49,663 nucleotides of DNA from Nanobdellota archaeon (GTDB lineage: Archaea > Nanobdellota > Nanobdellia > Pacearchaeales > GW2011-AR1): the NCBI GenBank assembly GCA_021818475.1, contig JAKADZ010000007.1, positions 1 through 49,663 on the forward strand, written 5' to 3'. The notes below the pieces were generated by a model. That model was not told the DNA's origin, made no database searches, and saw only the letters and a list, made by a program, of their open reading frames with translations. The position numbers and the translations under genes were made by a program. This document shows positions 17,153-27,776 of this stretch, one piece after another. The stretch's first letter is position 1; every line of letters starts with the position of its first letter.

Positions 17153-18432
17153 TTTTTTTCATTATCCTTTTTTATTTTTATATATTTTCTCACTTCTATT
17201 CCCTGAGAGGTTACCGGGATTATAAACTTTCCCCCATTCTCTGAGAATTTTTTATTGTTTTTTATTATTTCTTCTGCAAAATTCCATGCAAATATGACCC
17301 CATAATCCGGTTTGTCTTCTAAAAGTTTTGTTTCACTTAAAATTGGGATATGCATTCCTGGAGTATAATTTCCCAATTTTATTGTCGATTTTTCAGTGGT
17401 GTAATCGATTAAACTGTTGTCTATTTTGCAATAATTCAAAAGGGTATTTCCTTTGGCAGGAGCGCTAATTCCCACAATTTTTTTATCTTTCTTTTTTAAT
17501 TGCCTTAATAATTCCAAAAATTGTTTTTTATGTTCTTTCACTTTATCTGCAAACTCATTCAAAACTTCCTTTTTGTATATCCCCTTTTCCTCTTCTAATT
17601 CCAAAAATTTTTTTACATTTTCTTCTATTTTTCTTCTTCCTTTCCAGCAAACAAAAACTCTTATCGAACTTCCATGAATATTATATTTTTCAACATCAAA
17701 AACATCCATCCCCCATTTATTGAAAAAATTAACAAGAGGTTTAACGGAAGTATATTCTAAATGGTCAACATAAATTGTGTCATATTCCAAATTTTCAAGT
17801 AAATCCACAAAATAAGGTGCTTCAATTATAAAAACTCCGTCGTCATCAAGCATAATTTTTAAGCTTTCCATTAAAGAATCTTTGTTATCGATATGTGCAA
17901 ATACATTTGTTCCGGTAACAACTTTAGCTTTTCCTTTAATCGCAGCTACCTTCTGGGCAATAACTGGATTGATAAATTCCTGCCATGTTTCAATTCCTTT
18001 TTCGTTTGCAATTTTTGCAATTTTTGGTGCAGGGTCTATTCCAAGAATTTTCATGCCATTATTTTTGAACCCTTCCAATAAAACCCCAACATTACTTCCG
18101 ATGTCAATCGCTAATGATTCTTTTTGGAGATTAAGCTTCCTGCAAACTGAATCTGCCATCTCCCAAAAATGTTCTCTTCCGGTTTTTGTAATTGAAGATT
18201 CATACAGATATTTTTTTCCATACAAAATTTCTGGATTTGGGGCATAAGTAAGTTGGGTAAGCCCGCAATTTTGGCACTGGCATACTTTTAACGGAAAAAA
18301 AATCTCATGTTCATTTATATCTTCAGGAGACAAAATCCCGTCGGCAGGGGGCATGAATCCTAAATCTAAAAACGTAAACAGATTTTCAGATCCGCACATT
18401 CTGCAGTTTGTTATTTGTCTTCCGAATTCCAT
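17149..18432 (-). CDS. Sugar C-methyltransferase-like SAM methyltransferase with N-terminal zinc-binding domain
   Basis: CRMC...CQCQNCGL and AIDIGSNVGVLLEGF; start set at MEFGRQ, just after the upstream gene. Confidence 0.82.
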   Translation of the reverse strand: MEFGRQITNCRMCGSENLFTFLDLGFMPPADGILSPEDINEHEIFFPLKVCQCQNCGLTQLTYAPNPEILYGKKYLYESSITKTGREHFWEMADSVCRKLNLQKESLAIDIGSNVGVLLEGFKNNGMKILGIDPAPKIAKIANEKGIETWQEFINPVIAQKVAAIKGKAKVVTGTNVFAHIDNKDSLMESLKIMLDDDGVFIIEAPYFVDLLENLEYDTIYVDHLEYTSVKPLVNFFNKWGMDVFDVEKYNIHGSSIRVFVCWKGRRKIEENVKKFLELEEEKGIYKKEVLNEFADKVKEHKKQFLELLRQLKKKDKKIVGISAPAKGNTLLNYCKIDNSLIDYTTEKSTIKLGNYTPGMHIPILSETKLLEDKPDYGVIFAWNFAEEIIKNNKKFSENGGKFIIPVTSQGIEVRKYIKIKKDNEKK

Positions 18433-18433
18433 A

Positions 18434-19591
18434 TTAAATTTTTTTTTCAGATAATTTAATTCCGTATTTGTCCGCAAATTCAGATAGGATAGTTATAGCA
18501 GAACTTATTTTATCTCCAACTTCATTCTCTCTTCCGGAAACGTACGCTTCTTTTTGTGCAAGCTTGAAATCATGCTCAGCCATTCTCCTGGCGAGTTCTT
18601 TAAATTTTATTTTTGGTTCCCATTTAAGCAAAGTTTTTGCTTTTGTGGGGTCTGCGCATAAATAATCTACTTCCGCTGGACGGAAATATTTAGAATCAAT
18701 TTTGACAATTACTTTCCCTTTTTCATCAATATATTCTTCTTCACTTCCTTTTTTTCCATTTGATTTTATATTCATCTTAAGATTGTTTGCAACCTCTTCT
18801 AAAAATTCTCTTACTGAGTGAGTTTCTCCCGTTCCTATAACATAATCTCCAGGCTCATCTTGCTGTAACATAAGCCACATTGCTTCGACAAAATCTTCTG
18901 AATGTCCCCAGTCTCTTTTAGCATCTAAATTGCCCAAAGAAAAATTTTCAATCAACCCCAATTTTATCTTCGCTAATGAGAGGGTTATCTTTCTGGTTAC
19001 AAAATTCTCTCCTCTTTTTTCAGATTCATGATTAAATAAAATTCCATTTGAAGCATGCAATCCGTAAGCTTCCCGATAATTTATTGTTATCCAATAAGCA
19101 TAAACCTTTGAACACCCATAAGGACTTCGAGGATGAAAAGGTGTTTTTTCTGATTGGGGTATTTCTGTAACCTTACCGAACATCTCGGAAGATGAAGCCT
19201 GATAATATCTTGCTTTTGGACAAATTTCTCTTATAGCTTCTAATAATCTTAATGCCCCCAAAGCAGTTATATCTGAAGTATTTTCAGGAATTTCAAAACT
19301 GATGCCAACATGACTTTGCGCCCCGAGGTTATAAACTTCATCGGGCATAACTTCTCTTATTATTTTTTTAATTGAAGTTGAATCAGTCAAATCTCCATAG
19401 TGCAAAATTGGTCCTTCTGAGTCATCAAAAAAATTATTCTGGTTTGTTAAATGTTCTATCCTTTCTCTGTTAAATGTGCTTGATCTTCTGACAATCCCAT
19501 GCACTTCATAACCTTTTTTTAATAGAAATTCTGCAAGATAACTTCCGTCCTGTCCGGTAATTCCGGTTATAAGTGCCTTCTTTTTTTCCAT
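18434..19591 (-). CDS. gmd: GDP-mannose 4,6-dehydratase
   Basis: [66 protein letters not shown]. Confidence 0.95.
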   Translation of the reverse strand: MEKKKALITGITGQDGSYLAEFLLKKGYEVHGIVRRSSTFNRERIEHLTNQNNFFDDSEGPILHYGDLTDSTSIKKIIREVMPDEVYNLGAQSHVGISFEIPENTSDITALGALRLLEAIREICPKARYYQASSSEMFGKVTEIPQSEKTPFHPRSPYGCSKVYAYWITINYREAYGLHASNGILFNHESEKRGENFVTRKITLSLAKIKLGLIENFSLGNLDAKRDWGHSEDFVEAMWLMLQQDEPGDYVIGTGETHSVREFLEEVANNLKMNIKSNGKKGSEEEYIDEKGKVIVKIDSKYFRPAEVDYLCADPTKAKTLLKWEPKIKFKELARRMAEHDFKLAQKEAYVSGRENEVGDKISSAITILSEFADKYGIKLSEKKI

Positions 19592-19656
19592 AAAAAAAAA
19601 TCTGATTTTTTATTTAAATACTTATGTGAGGTTTAATCAGTATTTTAAATATTGAA

Positions 19657-20409
19657 TTAACTTTTTGCGTTGGAGATTAAAGTCATATTCCAGTCTTTAT
19701 CCATTACTTCTCTGCTTAGATCATAAGAGGGGCATAAATGATTTAACTGGAATCCTCCTTTTCCAAGGTATCTTGACAATTCTTCTGCAAAGAAAAATCT
19801 TACCTTGTGATTTTCTTCATATTCTTCAATCATCCTCTCATTCTCAAAAATTTTAATGTTAAATCTGACTTCATTTAAATTCCTGGCCAAATTTAAACGC
19901 GGGAAACTTTTTCTTATTATTTTTATCTTTCCAGACTCAACAATTTTTTCCCTCGAGCTGGGAAGTTCATTTAAAACCCCAAGCCCATTCCAGACATCTA
20001 AGATTAAAAGTCCGTTTGGTTTAAGATGTTCATAACTGCATTTAAAAAATTCTTTTACTTTCTTATTTTCAGTTAAGTACCCTAATGCAGAAAACATGCA
20101 TATAACTGAATCAAATTTCCTTTCGATATAAAAATTGGCCATGTCTCCAACAATAAATTCAAGTGATGAATTTCTTCTTTTGGCAATTTCAATCATTTCC
20201 GGGGAAAGATCCAGGCCTGTAACTTTATATCCTCTTTTCGCAAGTTCCTCATCATGCCTGCCTGTTCCGCATCCTAAATCAAGAATCGTTTCAACTTTTC
20301 TTTTGGAATACTTTCTGAAAACTTCTTCCAAAAAATTGCATTCGTGACTATAATCTTTTCCTGAATTAAACAGGTCATAATATTGGGCATATTTTAAATC
20401 AAAATTCAT
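19657..20409 (-). CDS. Class I SAM-dependent methyltransferase
   Basis: TILDLGCGTGRHDEELAKRGYKVTGLDLSPEMI. Confidence 0.92.
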   Translation of the reverse strand: MNFDLKYAQYYDLFNSGKDYSHECNFLEEVFRKYSKRKVETILDLGCGTGRHDEELAKRGYKVTGLDLSPEMIEIAKRRNSSLEFIVGDMANFYIERKFDSVICMFSALGYLTENKKVKEFFKCSYEHLKPNGLLILDVWNGLGVLNELPSSREKIVESGKIKIIRKSFPRLNLARNLNEVRFNIKIFENERMIEEYEENHKVRFFFAEELSRYLGKGGFQLNHLCPSYDLSREVMDKDWNMTLISNAKS

Positions 20410-21559
20410 CTTCTAAAATATTTTTTAATGTTTTAATAAATTTATCTTCTCCAAATTCTTTTGCTCTTCTTATTGAACTTTTATTATTAATATTTTTATT
20501 TTTCAAATTGGTTAAAATTTCATGTAATTTTTTCCCTCCTTCTTCAACTTCTAAAAAACCATAACCATACTTTCCATTATCAAGAATATCCGTATATCCT
20601 CCGCTGTTCTTATACCCCAGGACAATGTTTCCAGCAGCCATGGCTTCTATAGAAGTCATAGTCAAACTTACTTCTTTCTGAGCATCTATTATAACCTTTG
20701 ATTTCTGCAGAATTATTTTTATATCTTCAAATGAGGGGTCTTTTATTATTTTTACCCTGTTTTCAATCCCAAAATTCTTGATTATTTTTTTTAAAAATTT
20801 GATGTATTCTTCAGAGTCGGGAGTAGCTCCTCCTGCTATGACCAAATTATACTCGGGAAAATTTTTTGTCCCCAAGGAGAAAATTTTTATCGAGTCATGA
20901 ATACTTTTATTTCTGGCAATTCTTCCAAGAATAACTATTAGATTTTCTTTTTTTGTATAAGGATTAAGTTCTTTAATTTTTATTTCCGGGTATAAACAAT
21001 TTTTTTGAGGTTTAACATGCCACTGTTTAAGGATATCCCTTTTTGTCCATTCATCAACCGCATACATCTTTATTTTTTTTGGAAAATCCCTTTTTCTAAA
21101 GAGAGAGTCTTCAAGCAAATTTTTTATTGTTATCTTCCAGTTTTTTAAATTTTGGGCTTTTACAGCTGCTCTGTTTAGTCCAGAAACTCTCCATATGACA
21201 TACCTGGATTTATCAAAATTTTTAGGAAGATAATTATGCAAAATTCCCCCATCTAAATCAATTATAAAATCAACTTCTTTAGCCATCTTTTTAAAATCCC
21301 TTTTTAATAATTTTCTTCCTAAAGTTTCTTCATGAGAAAAAAAAGATTTTAATCTATTTGGATAATAAATTTTATTAATAATAACTGGTCCATATAAGAA
21401 ACTTATTTTTTCAAGATCTATCTTAAAAGGACTGAGCAAAATTACCTCCTTCCCCATATCATTTAAAGATGCAATTAAATCTCGAACAACTCTTGCAAAC
21501 CCTCCTCCGACAGAAATTTTTGGCATGGTAACAATGCCTACTTTTTTTATCTTTTTCAT
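20399..21559 (-). CDS. Family 4-like glycosyltransferase
   Basis: VSVGGGFARVVRDL, ILGRIARNKSIHDSI, SIEAMAAGNIVLGYKNSGGYTDIL. Confidence 0.87.
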   Translation of the reverse strand: MKKIKKVGIVTMPKISVGGGFARVVRDLIASLNDMGKEVILLSPFKIDLEKISFLYGPVIINKIYYPNRLKSFFSHEETLGRKLLKRDFKKMAKEVDFIIDLDGGILHNYLPKNFDKSRYVIWRVSGLNRAAVKAQNLKNWKITIKNLLEDSLFRKRDFPKKIKMYAVDEWTKRDILKQWHVKPQKNCLYPEIKIKELNPYTKKENLIVILGRIARNKSIHDSIKIFSLGTKNFPEYNLVIAGGATPDSEEYIKFLKKIIKNFGIENRVKIIKDPSFEDIKIILQKSKVIIDAQKEVSLTMTSIEAMAAGNIVLGYKNSGGYTDILDNGKYGYGFLEVEEGGKKLHEILTNLKNKNINNKSSIRRAKEFGEDKFIKTLKNILEDEF

Positions 21560-22941
21560 TTTATAATCTTCCCTTTTATATCTTCAGGGATTTTTACTCC
21601 AAATTCATTTAAAATTGTTGGTGTGATGTCTAATGTCTCTACTTCTCCTAAATTTCCCCTAATCTTTCCGTTATTAATAATAAAAATTCCTTGCCTTGAA
21701 TGACAAGCATCATCACTACCCCTGGCAGTATTTGGCGACCAGAGAGTTTCATTACCTATCAAAGAAGTATTGCATCCATAATGCAGGTCATCAAAATAAA
21801 CAATTAAATCCGGGGCGATATTTTCACATTTCCCTTTAAAATATTCTTTTTTCTTAAAAATTTTTGTATCTAAAATCTTTCCATCATCTCCTGTTATTTC
21901 CTTTAAATTTTTTTCTAACTCTTCAACTAAACTACTATATTCTTTTTCGTCTACAATCCCTTCAGGTTCCCTACCTTTTAGATTTATAAAAATTTGTCCT
22001 TCATAAGCCCCCATCGCAAAAACTTTTGTTTTTTTCCAATCGACCATATCTGCCCTAAACTCACATTTTTCCTTTAGTGGTTCCTTTAAAATCATATAAT
22101 TTTTTTTAATAAGCCAGTCAGTTAGATTAACTCTTGTATGCATTCGAGTGATACCATGATCTGACATTACTATTACCGTAGTGTCTTTGTCTAATAGGTT
22201 TAACATTTCCCCTAATTTTTTATCAACAAATTTGTAATAATCTTTTAATGCATTTTCAAATTTAGATCCGGGTTCATATTTTCTATGTTCCTTATCCATA
22301 TATCTCCAAAAAGTATGGTTCATTCTATCACTCATTCCGGACAAACCAAAGAAAAATTCCCATTCTTTGTTTTTTAAAAGATATTTCATTACCTCTAAAT
22401 GTTTTTCTTCCAGTTTCCTAATTTCATCTATTGCCTGTTCTTTTGTAAGATTTCTAAAATTAATTATATCCAAAGGGGGAACTTCACCAAAATTTTTTTC
22501 AAATTCTTCTTTTAACATTTGAGGGAAAATATTTTTTGATGGGTCTTTAGAGGTTCCGAACAAGGAGTCACTAATCATCCATCCATTAAATGGTCTTATT
22601 GGCCAGGTTAAAAGTAGATAACATATAGCAGATTTTTTTCCTTCCTCCGAAAGAATCTCCCAAACAAATTTTTCTTTTAAATTATTAGATGTAACTATAT
22701 TAAAATCATTATAAGAATAATTTTTTCTATAGAGATATTCAAATATCCCAGTATCTGCAGGAGGTTTTCCTGTGCATATAGAAGTCCACGCAGTTACAGA
22801 TAATGGGGGAATGGTACTATTCATTTTTGCATATCCTCCATTTTCAACCAATTTTTTTATATTTGGTAATTCATCAAGCCAGTCTCCAAAAAAATATTCT
22901 GGAAAAGCACCATCAATTCCAAACACAAAAACTTTTTTCAT
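21556..22941 (-). CDS. Type I phosphodiesterase / alkaline-phosphatase superfamily protein
   Basis: FGIDGAFPEYF, TIPPLSVTAWTSICTGKPP, TTVIVMSDHGITRM. Confidence 0.88.
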   Translation of the reverse strand: MKKVFVFGIDGAFPEYFFGDWLDELPNIKKLVENGGYAKMNSTIPPLSVTAWTSICTGKPPADTGIFEYLYRKNYSYNDFNIVTSNNLKEKFVWEILSEEGKKSAICYLLLTWPIRPFNGWMISDSLFGTSKDPSKNIFPQMLKEEFEKNFGEVPPLDIINFRNLTKEQAIDEIRKLEEKHLEVMKYLLKNKEWEFFFGLSGMSDRMNHTFWRYMDKEHRKYEPGSKFENALKDYYKFVDKKLGEMLNLLDKDTTVIVMSDHGITRMHTRVNLTDWLIKKNYMILKEPLKEKCEFRADMVDWKKTKVFAMGAYEGQIFINLKGREPEGIVDEKEYSSLVEELEKNLKEITGDDGKILDTKIFKKKEYFKGKCENIAPDLIVYFDDLHYGCNTSLIGNETLWSPNTARGSDDACHSRQGIFIINNGKIRGNLGEVETLDITPTILNEFGVKIPEDIKGKIIK

Positions 22942-24632
22942 TTTATATGGTACTCCTTAAAAAATTTATTTGCTAATTTTACTGCCGTTAAATATAAAGC
23001 TATTGCAGTTTTTTCTTTTTTATCTCCCTTAATATGAAAAGGCATAACTGAACAAAAATGTGCAACCTCACTGAATTCCGTTCTTATTTCCCAATTTTTA
23101 TCTTTTAAGGATTTTTTAAGAAATTTTTTTATTCTTTGATAAATATTTTCATATACTAAATAGGAATACTCATCAGTAAAAGAAACTTTTGCATAAAAAT
23201 TTGTCTCCTTAAATGCATATTTTAATTTATACTTCCCTTCATGAATTAAATCATACTTGCCGTGAAAAGAATGCCACAACTTTCCAAGATCATAACAATA
23301 CTCATATTTATCATCTAACCCCCTTGGGTCCAGAAAAATAATTTTAAGCATTGGCATTTGACTTATATCCACTAAAAAATTATCAAAATGCAAATCTCCA
23401 TGCACCATACACAGAAAAGGAGGTTCTAATTTATTAAGTAATCTTTTATTTTTTCCAATCCTTTCTAGGATATAAGGCAAATTAAAAAATTTTTCTCCAT
23501 TTATAAAAATATATTTTGAATTAAGAACATTCTTCATTAAATCAGATTTTTTAGACATTAAACTAATCCTTTCTTTTATCCTTTTTAAGTGGACTTCTTC
23601 AACATAATTTTTTGTTTGGGCATTACTTTTTCTTGAATAAAATTTATCAAACATTAATTTTATTAGGGATTTTATAATATAGACTCCTTCTTTTTCATGG
23701 ATAGTTTTACTTAACAAAAGATTTTTTAATGTTGGCAAATCAAAATATTCCATTTCGTACCATGCTTTTTTTTCATTTATCTCATAACTAATTATATCGG
23801 GGAAATAATTACTTATCTCAATGGGTAATTTTTTTATCCATGTTATTTCATCTATTAATTTTTGTTTTCCTTCATCTGAAGCTTCTTTCCTGACGACATA
23901 ACTAACTTTTTTAATCAATCTACTTATCGTCCGAGTATTCGCATAAGACCCCCCCATAAGAGGTTTAAAATTAAATAAATCCCCGATATTTCCGTCCATA
24001 TTTTCAATATCCAGATAAAAAAGAGAAAGGTCTGTTAAAAGTTTATTTAACAATAAAGTATATTCCATCTTCGAATTTTCTGATCTATCCAGAATTTCCT
24101 TCATTTTTTTAAAGAGGATTTCATCTATCTTTGTAAGGCCTATAAATCTTTTTTTTGTTTTTACCGAGCGACTTATTGATTTTACTAATTCTCCTTTTGT
24201 TTCAACATAATTACATTTTGAATATCCTCCTGTTTTTTCTACGACTATTAATCTCGGATTTTTATTAGAAATAACACTTTTTATCACTGCTTCTTCAAAG
24301 ACTAAATCTCCGTCGATTAAAAGGCATTTATCCGGTTTGAAAAATTTAAGTCCCAATAAGATGCTGCTAGAACTTGTTGTAATTGCATTATCTTGGTTAA
24401 TAATAACATTTTTAGCAATTTTTCTTATTTTTTCTTGATTTTCTTTATTCCAGCATTCTCCTTCATTTCCGATTACCACTAAAATGTCTTTTACCCCAGA
24501 TTTTTTTAAAATTTCTATTTGTTTCTCTAAAAGAGTTTTATTTTCTACTCTCATAAGACAAGGGGGTATTAATCCCTCATTTTTAATTGTAGAGATGCCT
24601 TGCAATCCTGCAGATAATATTATAGCTTTCAT
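22938..24632 (-). CDS. Fusion: degenerate LicC-like nucleotidyltransferase domain + choline-kinase/APH-like phosphotransferase
   Basis: N-terminus parallels the 27773 gene but lacks GxGTR; C-terminal CMVHGDLHFDNFLV...IIFLDPRGLDDKYEYCYDLGKLWHS. Confidence 0.82.
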   Translation of the reverse strand: MKAIILSAGLQGISTIKNEGLIPPCLMRVENKTLLEKQIEILKKSGVKDILVVIGNEGECWNKENQEKIRKIAKNVIINQDNAITTSSSSILLGLKFFKPDKCLLIDGDLVFEEAVIKSVISNKNPRLIVVEKTGGYSKCNYVETKGELVKSISRSVKTKKRFIGLTKIDEILFKKMKEILDRSENSKMEYTLLLNKLLTDLSLFYLDIENMDGNIGDLFNFKPLMGGSYANTRTISRLIKKVSYVVRKEASDEGKQKLIDEITWIKKLPIEISNYFPDIISYEINEKKAWYEMEYFDLPTLKNLLLSKTIHEKEGVYIIKSLIKLMFDKFYSRKSNAQTKNYVEEVHLKRIKERISLMSKKSDLMKNVLNSKYIFINGEKFFNLPYILERIGKNKRLLNKLEPPFLCMVHGDLHFDNFLVDISQMPMLKIIFLDPRGLDDKYEYCYDLGKLWHSFHGKYDLIHEGKYKLKYAFKETNFYAKVSFTDEYSYLVYENIYQRIKKFLKKSLKDKNWEIRTEFSEVAHFCSVMPFHIKGDKKEKTAIALYLTAVKLANKFFKEYHIK

Positions 24633-24651
24633 TTTTCGTAGATTTTAATTT

Positions 24652-25014
24652 TTATTCCCTAATTATCTTGTCGTCAATTATTGCCGGATTCTGGAACGCC
24701 CATATCCTTACCTCATGATCTATGGGGATTGCCCCATGAACATCCCCCGGCTCAAAAATAACAAAATCATTTGCATTAATATGATAATCTTCATTGTTTA
24801 TTCGATAATTTGCCTCATCCAGAAAAAGAAGCATCTCATATGATTTTTCATGGCTGTGTAGAATTTCTTTTAATCCGCGCGGATGGGTTACATAAAGAAG
24901 CTGCATACTATTGACATCTTGATTTAACTCTTGCTGAACAATTTTTGTTACTGTCCTGCCGTCTGGTCTGTCTTGCTTGCTTAATTCATTAAATCTGATT
25001 ATTCTCATTTTCAT
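24652..25014 (-). CDS. Small cupin protein
   Basis: ILHSHEKSYEMLLFLDEANYRINNEDYHINANDFVIFEPGDVHG. Confidence 0.75.
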   Translation of the reverse strand: MKMRIIRFNELSKQDRPDGRTVTKIVQQELNQDVNSMQLLYVTHPRGLKEILHSHEKSYEMLLFLDEANYRINNEDYHINANDFVIFEPGDVHGAIPIDHEVRIWAFQNPAIIDDKIIRE

Positions 25015-25867
25015 TATTTTTTTCTTTTAATTCTTCAATTTGTTTTTTTACCCATTCAATCCCTTCATTTAACCCATGAACTCTCTTCCAATTTTCTAAT
25101 AATCTAACATTAATTGGTCTATTCGGTTCCATCTGTTCAGATTTAAAAATATTATCTTCCGGCATATTAAAGACTTCTCTTATTCTCAGTGCAAAATTAT
25201 ATTTTGTTATTGCTTCATTTCCTGAGACGTGCACAATGCCCCGGTAGTTTGTATTAATAATATCTTTAACCATTGCGGAAATATCTTCAATTAAGATAGG
25301 ATATTTTACTCTCTGATTATCTAAAGAAATCTTTCCACCATTTAAAACTTTTAACATAAAATTGTTTTTATCATTAAAACTATTAAATCCATATAACCAT
25401 GTTGGTCTTATTATCACATAATCTTCCAATCTTTTTTTAATTACTTCTTCCCCAATACTTTTTGTTTTCCCATAATAATTAAGGGGATCTTTATCTGATT
25501 CTTTGGAGTAACCATCTTCTTTCCCAGAGAAAACATAATCTGTAGAAAAATAAATCATTTTAATATGTGCTTTCTTACATATTTGAGATAAATTTCTTGT
25601 TACTTCAACGTGTAATCGGTATGCCCTTTCTCTTTCTTTTTCACATTCCTCTACATTTACTAATGCAGCAGTATGAATAAGTACATTGGGTTGAAGAAAC
25701 CCTATCAGGTCAGATACATTTCTTTCATCCAAAATTTCTAACGGAAATCTATTTTGATATTGTTGGCTTATCCTTCGGCTTGTTCCATATGTTTCATATT
25801 CCCCGCTGAGTGAACTCATCAATTTCTGTCCTAAGAATCCATCACTTCCCGTGATTAAAATTTTCAT
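24989..25867 (-). CDS. dTDP-4-dehydrorhamnose reductase-like SDR (RmlD-like)
   Basis: KILITGSDGFLGQKL, ALVNVEECEKERERAYRLHVEVTRNL, IYFSTDYVFSG, NYYGKTKSIGEEV. Confidence 0.88.
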   Translation of the reverse strand: MKILITGSDGFLGQKLMSSLSGEYETYGTSRRISQQYQNRFPLEILDERNVSDLIGFLQPNVLIHTAALVNVEECEKERERAYRLHVEVTRNLSQICKKAHIKMIYFSTDYVFSGKEDGYSKESDKDPLNYYGKTKSIGEEVIKKRLEDYVIIRPTWLYGFNSFNDKNNFMLKVLNGGKISLDNQRVKYPILIEDISAMVKDIINTNYRGIVHVSGNEAITKYNFALRIREVFNMPEDNIFKSEQMEPNRPINVRLLENWKRVHGLNEGIEWVKKQIEELKEKNNENENNQI

Positions 25868-25871
25868 TTGA

Positions 25872-26225
25872 TTAAATAGTTATTTTATCTTGAGGTAAAT
25901 CAGGAATTCTGACTGCAAATAATCTTAACTGTCCTATTGGAATAAATTCATGTCTGTCCCCGGGTTCTAACAATAAATTATCTCCCTCTTCAAATTGATA
26001 TTTTTCTCCATTAATTATTCCAATCCCCGAGTCTAAAAATAACACTGATTCATAAGAATTTTTATGATAATGTTCCCTACATTTTCCTCCTACTGGAACC
26101 GTGGTTAAATATTCTGCAATACTGTCTACAGAAAACCCGGATTTAATAGGTTTAGAAAGCATTTTTCTAACCAAATACCCTCCACGATCTTCTTCGGGCT
26201 GTTCTTTTTTTCTTATAATTTCCAT
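25872..26225 (-). CDS. Small cupin protein
   Basis: GGKCREHYHKNSYESVLFLDSG...FEEGDNLLLEPGDRHEFIP. Confidence 0.75.
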   Translation of the reverse strand: MEIIRKKEQPEEDRGGYLVRKMLSKPIKSGFSVDSIAEYLTTVPVGGKCREHYHKNSYESVLFLDSGIGIINGEKYQFEEGDNLLLEPGDRHEFIPIGQLRLFAVRIPDLPQDKITI

Positions 26226-26324
26226 TTCTTTTAAAGTTCTAATTTAGTATTTAAGCTTTATCTACTAGAAATATTTTCATAAGAGACACAAATCTTTTTA
26301 AAAAAGAATTTTATTTGTAATTAA

Positions 26325-27776
26325 ATGAAAGTATTATTTGTTTATCATAATGAGTTAGAAGAAGGTTTTATGCCCGCATCAATTTCTTCATTAGGGGGGA
26401 TTACAAGAGATTTAAATGTTGAATCTAAATTATTTGATACAAGCTTTTGGAAAGATAAAGATTCAAACATTCCTGAAAATGATAGGCAGGTAAGAGAGAG
26501 AACTGGAGAAGTTAAAAGAGTAGAGGGATTTGATTTAGAAAGAGAGACTATTGATATAAAAGAAAGATTTTATAAAACAGTTGAGGAATATCATCCAGAT
26601 CTAATTGCAGCAACTTCCACCTCTTATGAGTTTGATTCATTAGTGGATTTTATTCTCCCCGCTAAAACCATTTTTAATATTCCCCTAATTATTGGGGGAG
26701 CTCATCCAACAGTAGCCCCTGAAAGAGCGATTAATAAAGAAGGAGTGGACATGATTTGTAGGGGGGAAGGAGAAATTGCTTTTTCTGAACTATTAAAGAG
26801 AATGGAAAAAGGGGAAGACTTTTATGATATTCAAAATTTATGGATAAAAAAAGATGGAAGAATAATAAAAAATAAAATTGGAAATTTAATAGAAATGGAT
26901 AATCTCCCTATTCCAAATTGGGACCTCTTTGATGAAAGACATAGAATGAGACCCTTTGAAGGAGAATTAAAAAATTATGGTTTCTTTGAAATAAGTAGGG
27001 GATGTCCTTATAGCTGCAGTTATTGTGTCAATTCAAAAATTCACAAAATCTACAAAGAGTCGGAAATAAATTCCGGGGTTTATAGATTTCATTCGCCTTC
27101 AGAAGTTATTCAACGAATGAAAAAGTTTAAAGAAAAATATGGTTTTAACCATATTCAATTAGTTGATGAAAATTTAACCGTAATGCCATTAAGTAATTTG
27201 GAGTCTCTGGCAGAAATGTACATTCAAGAAATTGGAGTTGGATTTTTTACTATGGGCAGACCTGAGACAATCGTTAATCATCCAAAAAAAGCAGAATTAC
27301 TTGCGAAAATGGGATGTAGAATGTTTGCTTTGGGGGCAGAATCAGGAAGCGAAACTTTAAGAAAAGAGATTCTTAATCGACCAATGAAAAACGAAACTCT
27401 TGAAGAAGCTGCTAAAATTTTAAAAGAAAATGGGATTTTAGTTTCACTTTATAACATTATAGGATTTCCAACTGAAACTAAAAGTATGATCTTTGATACC
27501 ATAAGATTAAACAGAAGAATTCAACCGGATAGATATTCAGTTAGATTTTTAGTTCCTTATCCTGGCACAGATATCCGAAGTTATTGTGTTGATAAGGGAT
27601 ATTTAGAAGAGAATTATGAGAATCAAAGAAAAATGGTTTCATTTTTGATAGAACCTATCTTAGATTTACCTTCTCCCCCTCATCCTACTAAACAGGAATT
27701 GATTGAAATAAAAAATAATTTTGGAAACTATATTCATATGTCCGAAGAAGAATTTGAAAAAATAAGAAAATATTAA
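26325..27776 (+). CDS. B12-binding-type radical SAM protein
   Basis: IIGGAHPTVAPERAI and SRGCPYSCSYC (Cx3Cx2C). Confidence 0.92.
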   Translation: MKVLFVYHNELEEGFMPASISSLGGITRDLNVESKLFDTSFWKDKDSNIPENDRQVRERTGEVKRVEGFDLERETIDIKERFYKTVEEYHPDLIAATSTSYEFDSLVDFILPAKTIFNIPLIIGGAHPTVAPERAINKEGVDMICRGEGEIAFSELLKRMEKGEDFYDIQNLWIKKDGRIIKNKIGNLIEMDNLPIPNWDLFDERHRMRPFEGELKNYGFFEISRGCPYSCSYCVNSKIHKIYKESEINSGVYRFHSPSEVIQRMKKFKEKYGFNHIQLVDENLTVMPLSNLESLAEMYIQEIGVGFFTMGRPETIVNHPKKAELLAKMGCRMFALGAESGSETLRKEILNRPMKNETLEEAAKILKENGILVSLYNIIGFPTETKSMIFDTIRLNRRIQPDRYSVRFLVPYPGTDIRSYCVDKGYLEENYENQRKMVSFLIEPILDLPSPPHPTKQELIEIKNNFGNYIHMSEEEFEKIRKY

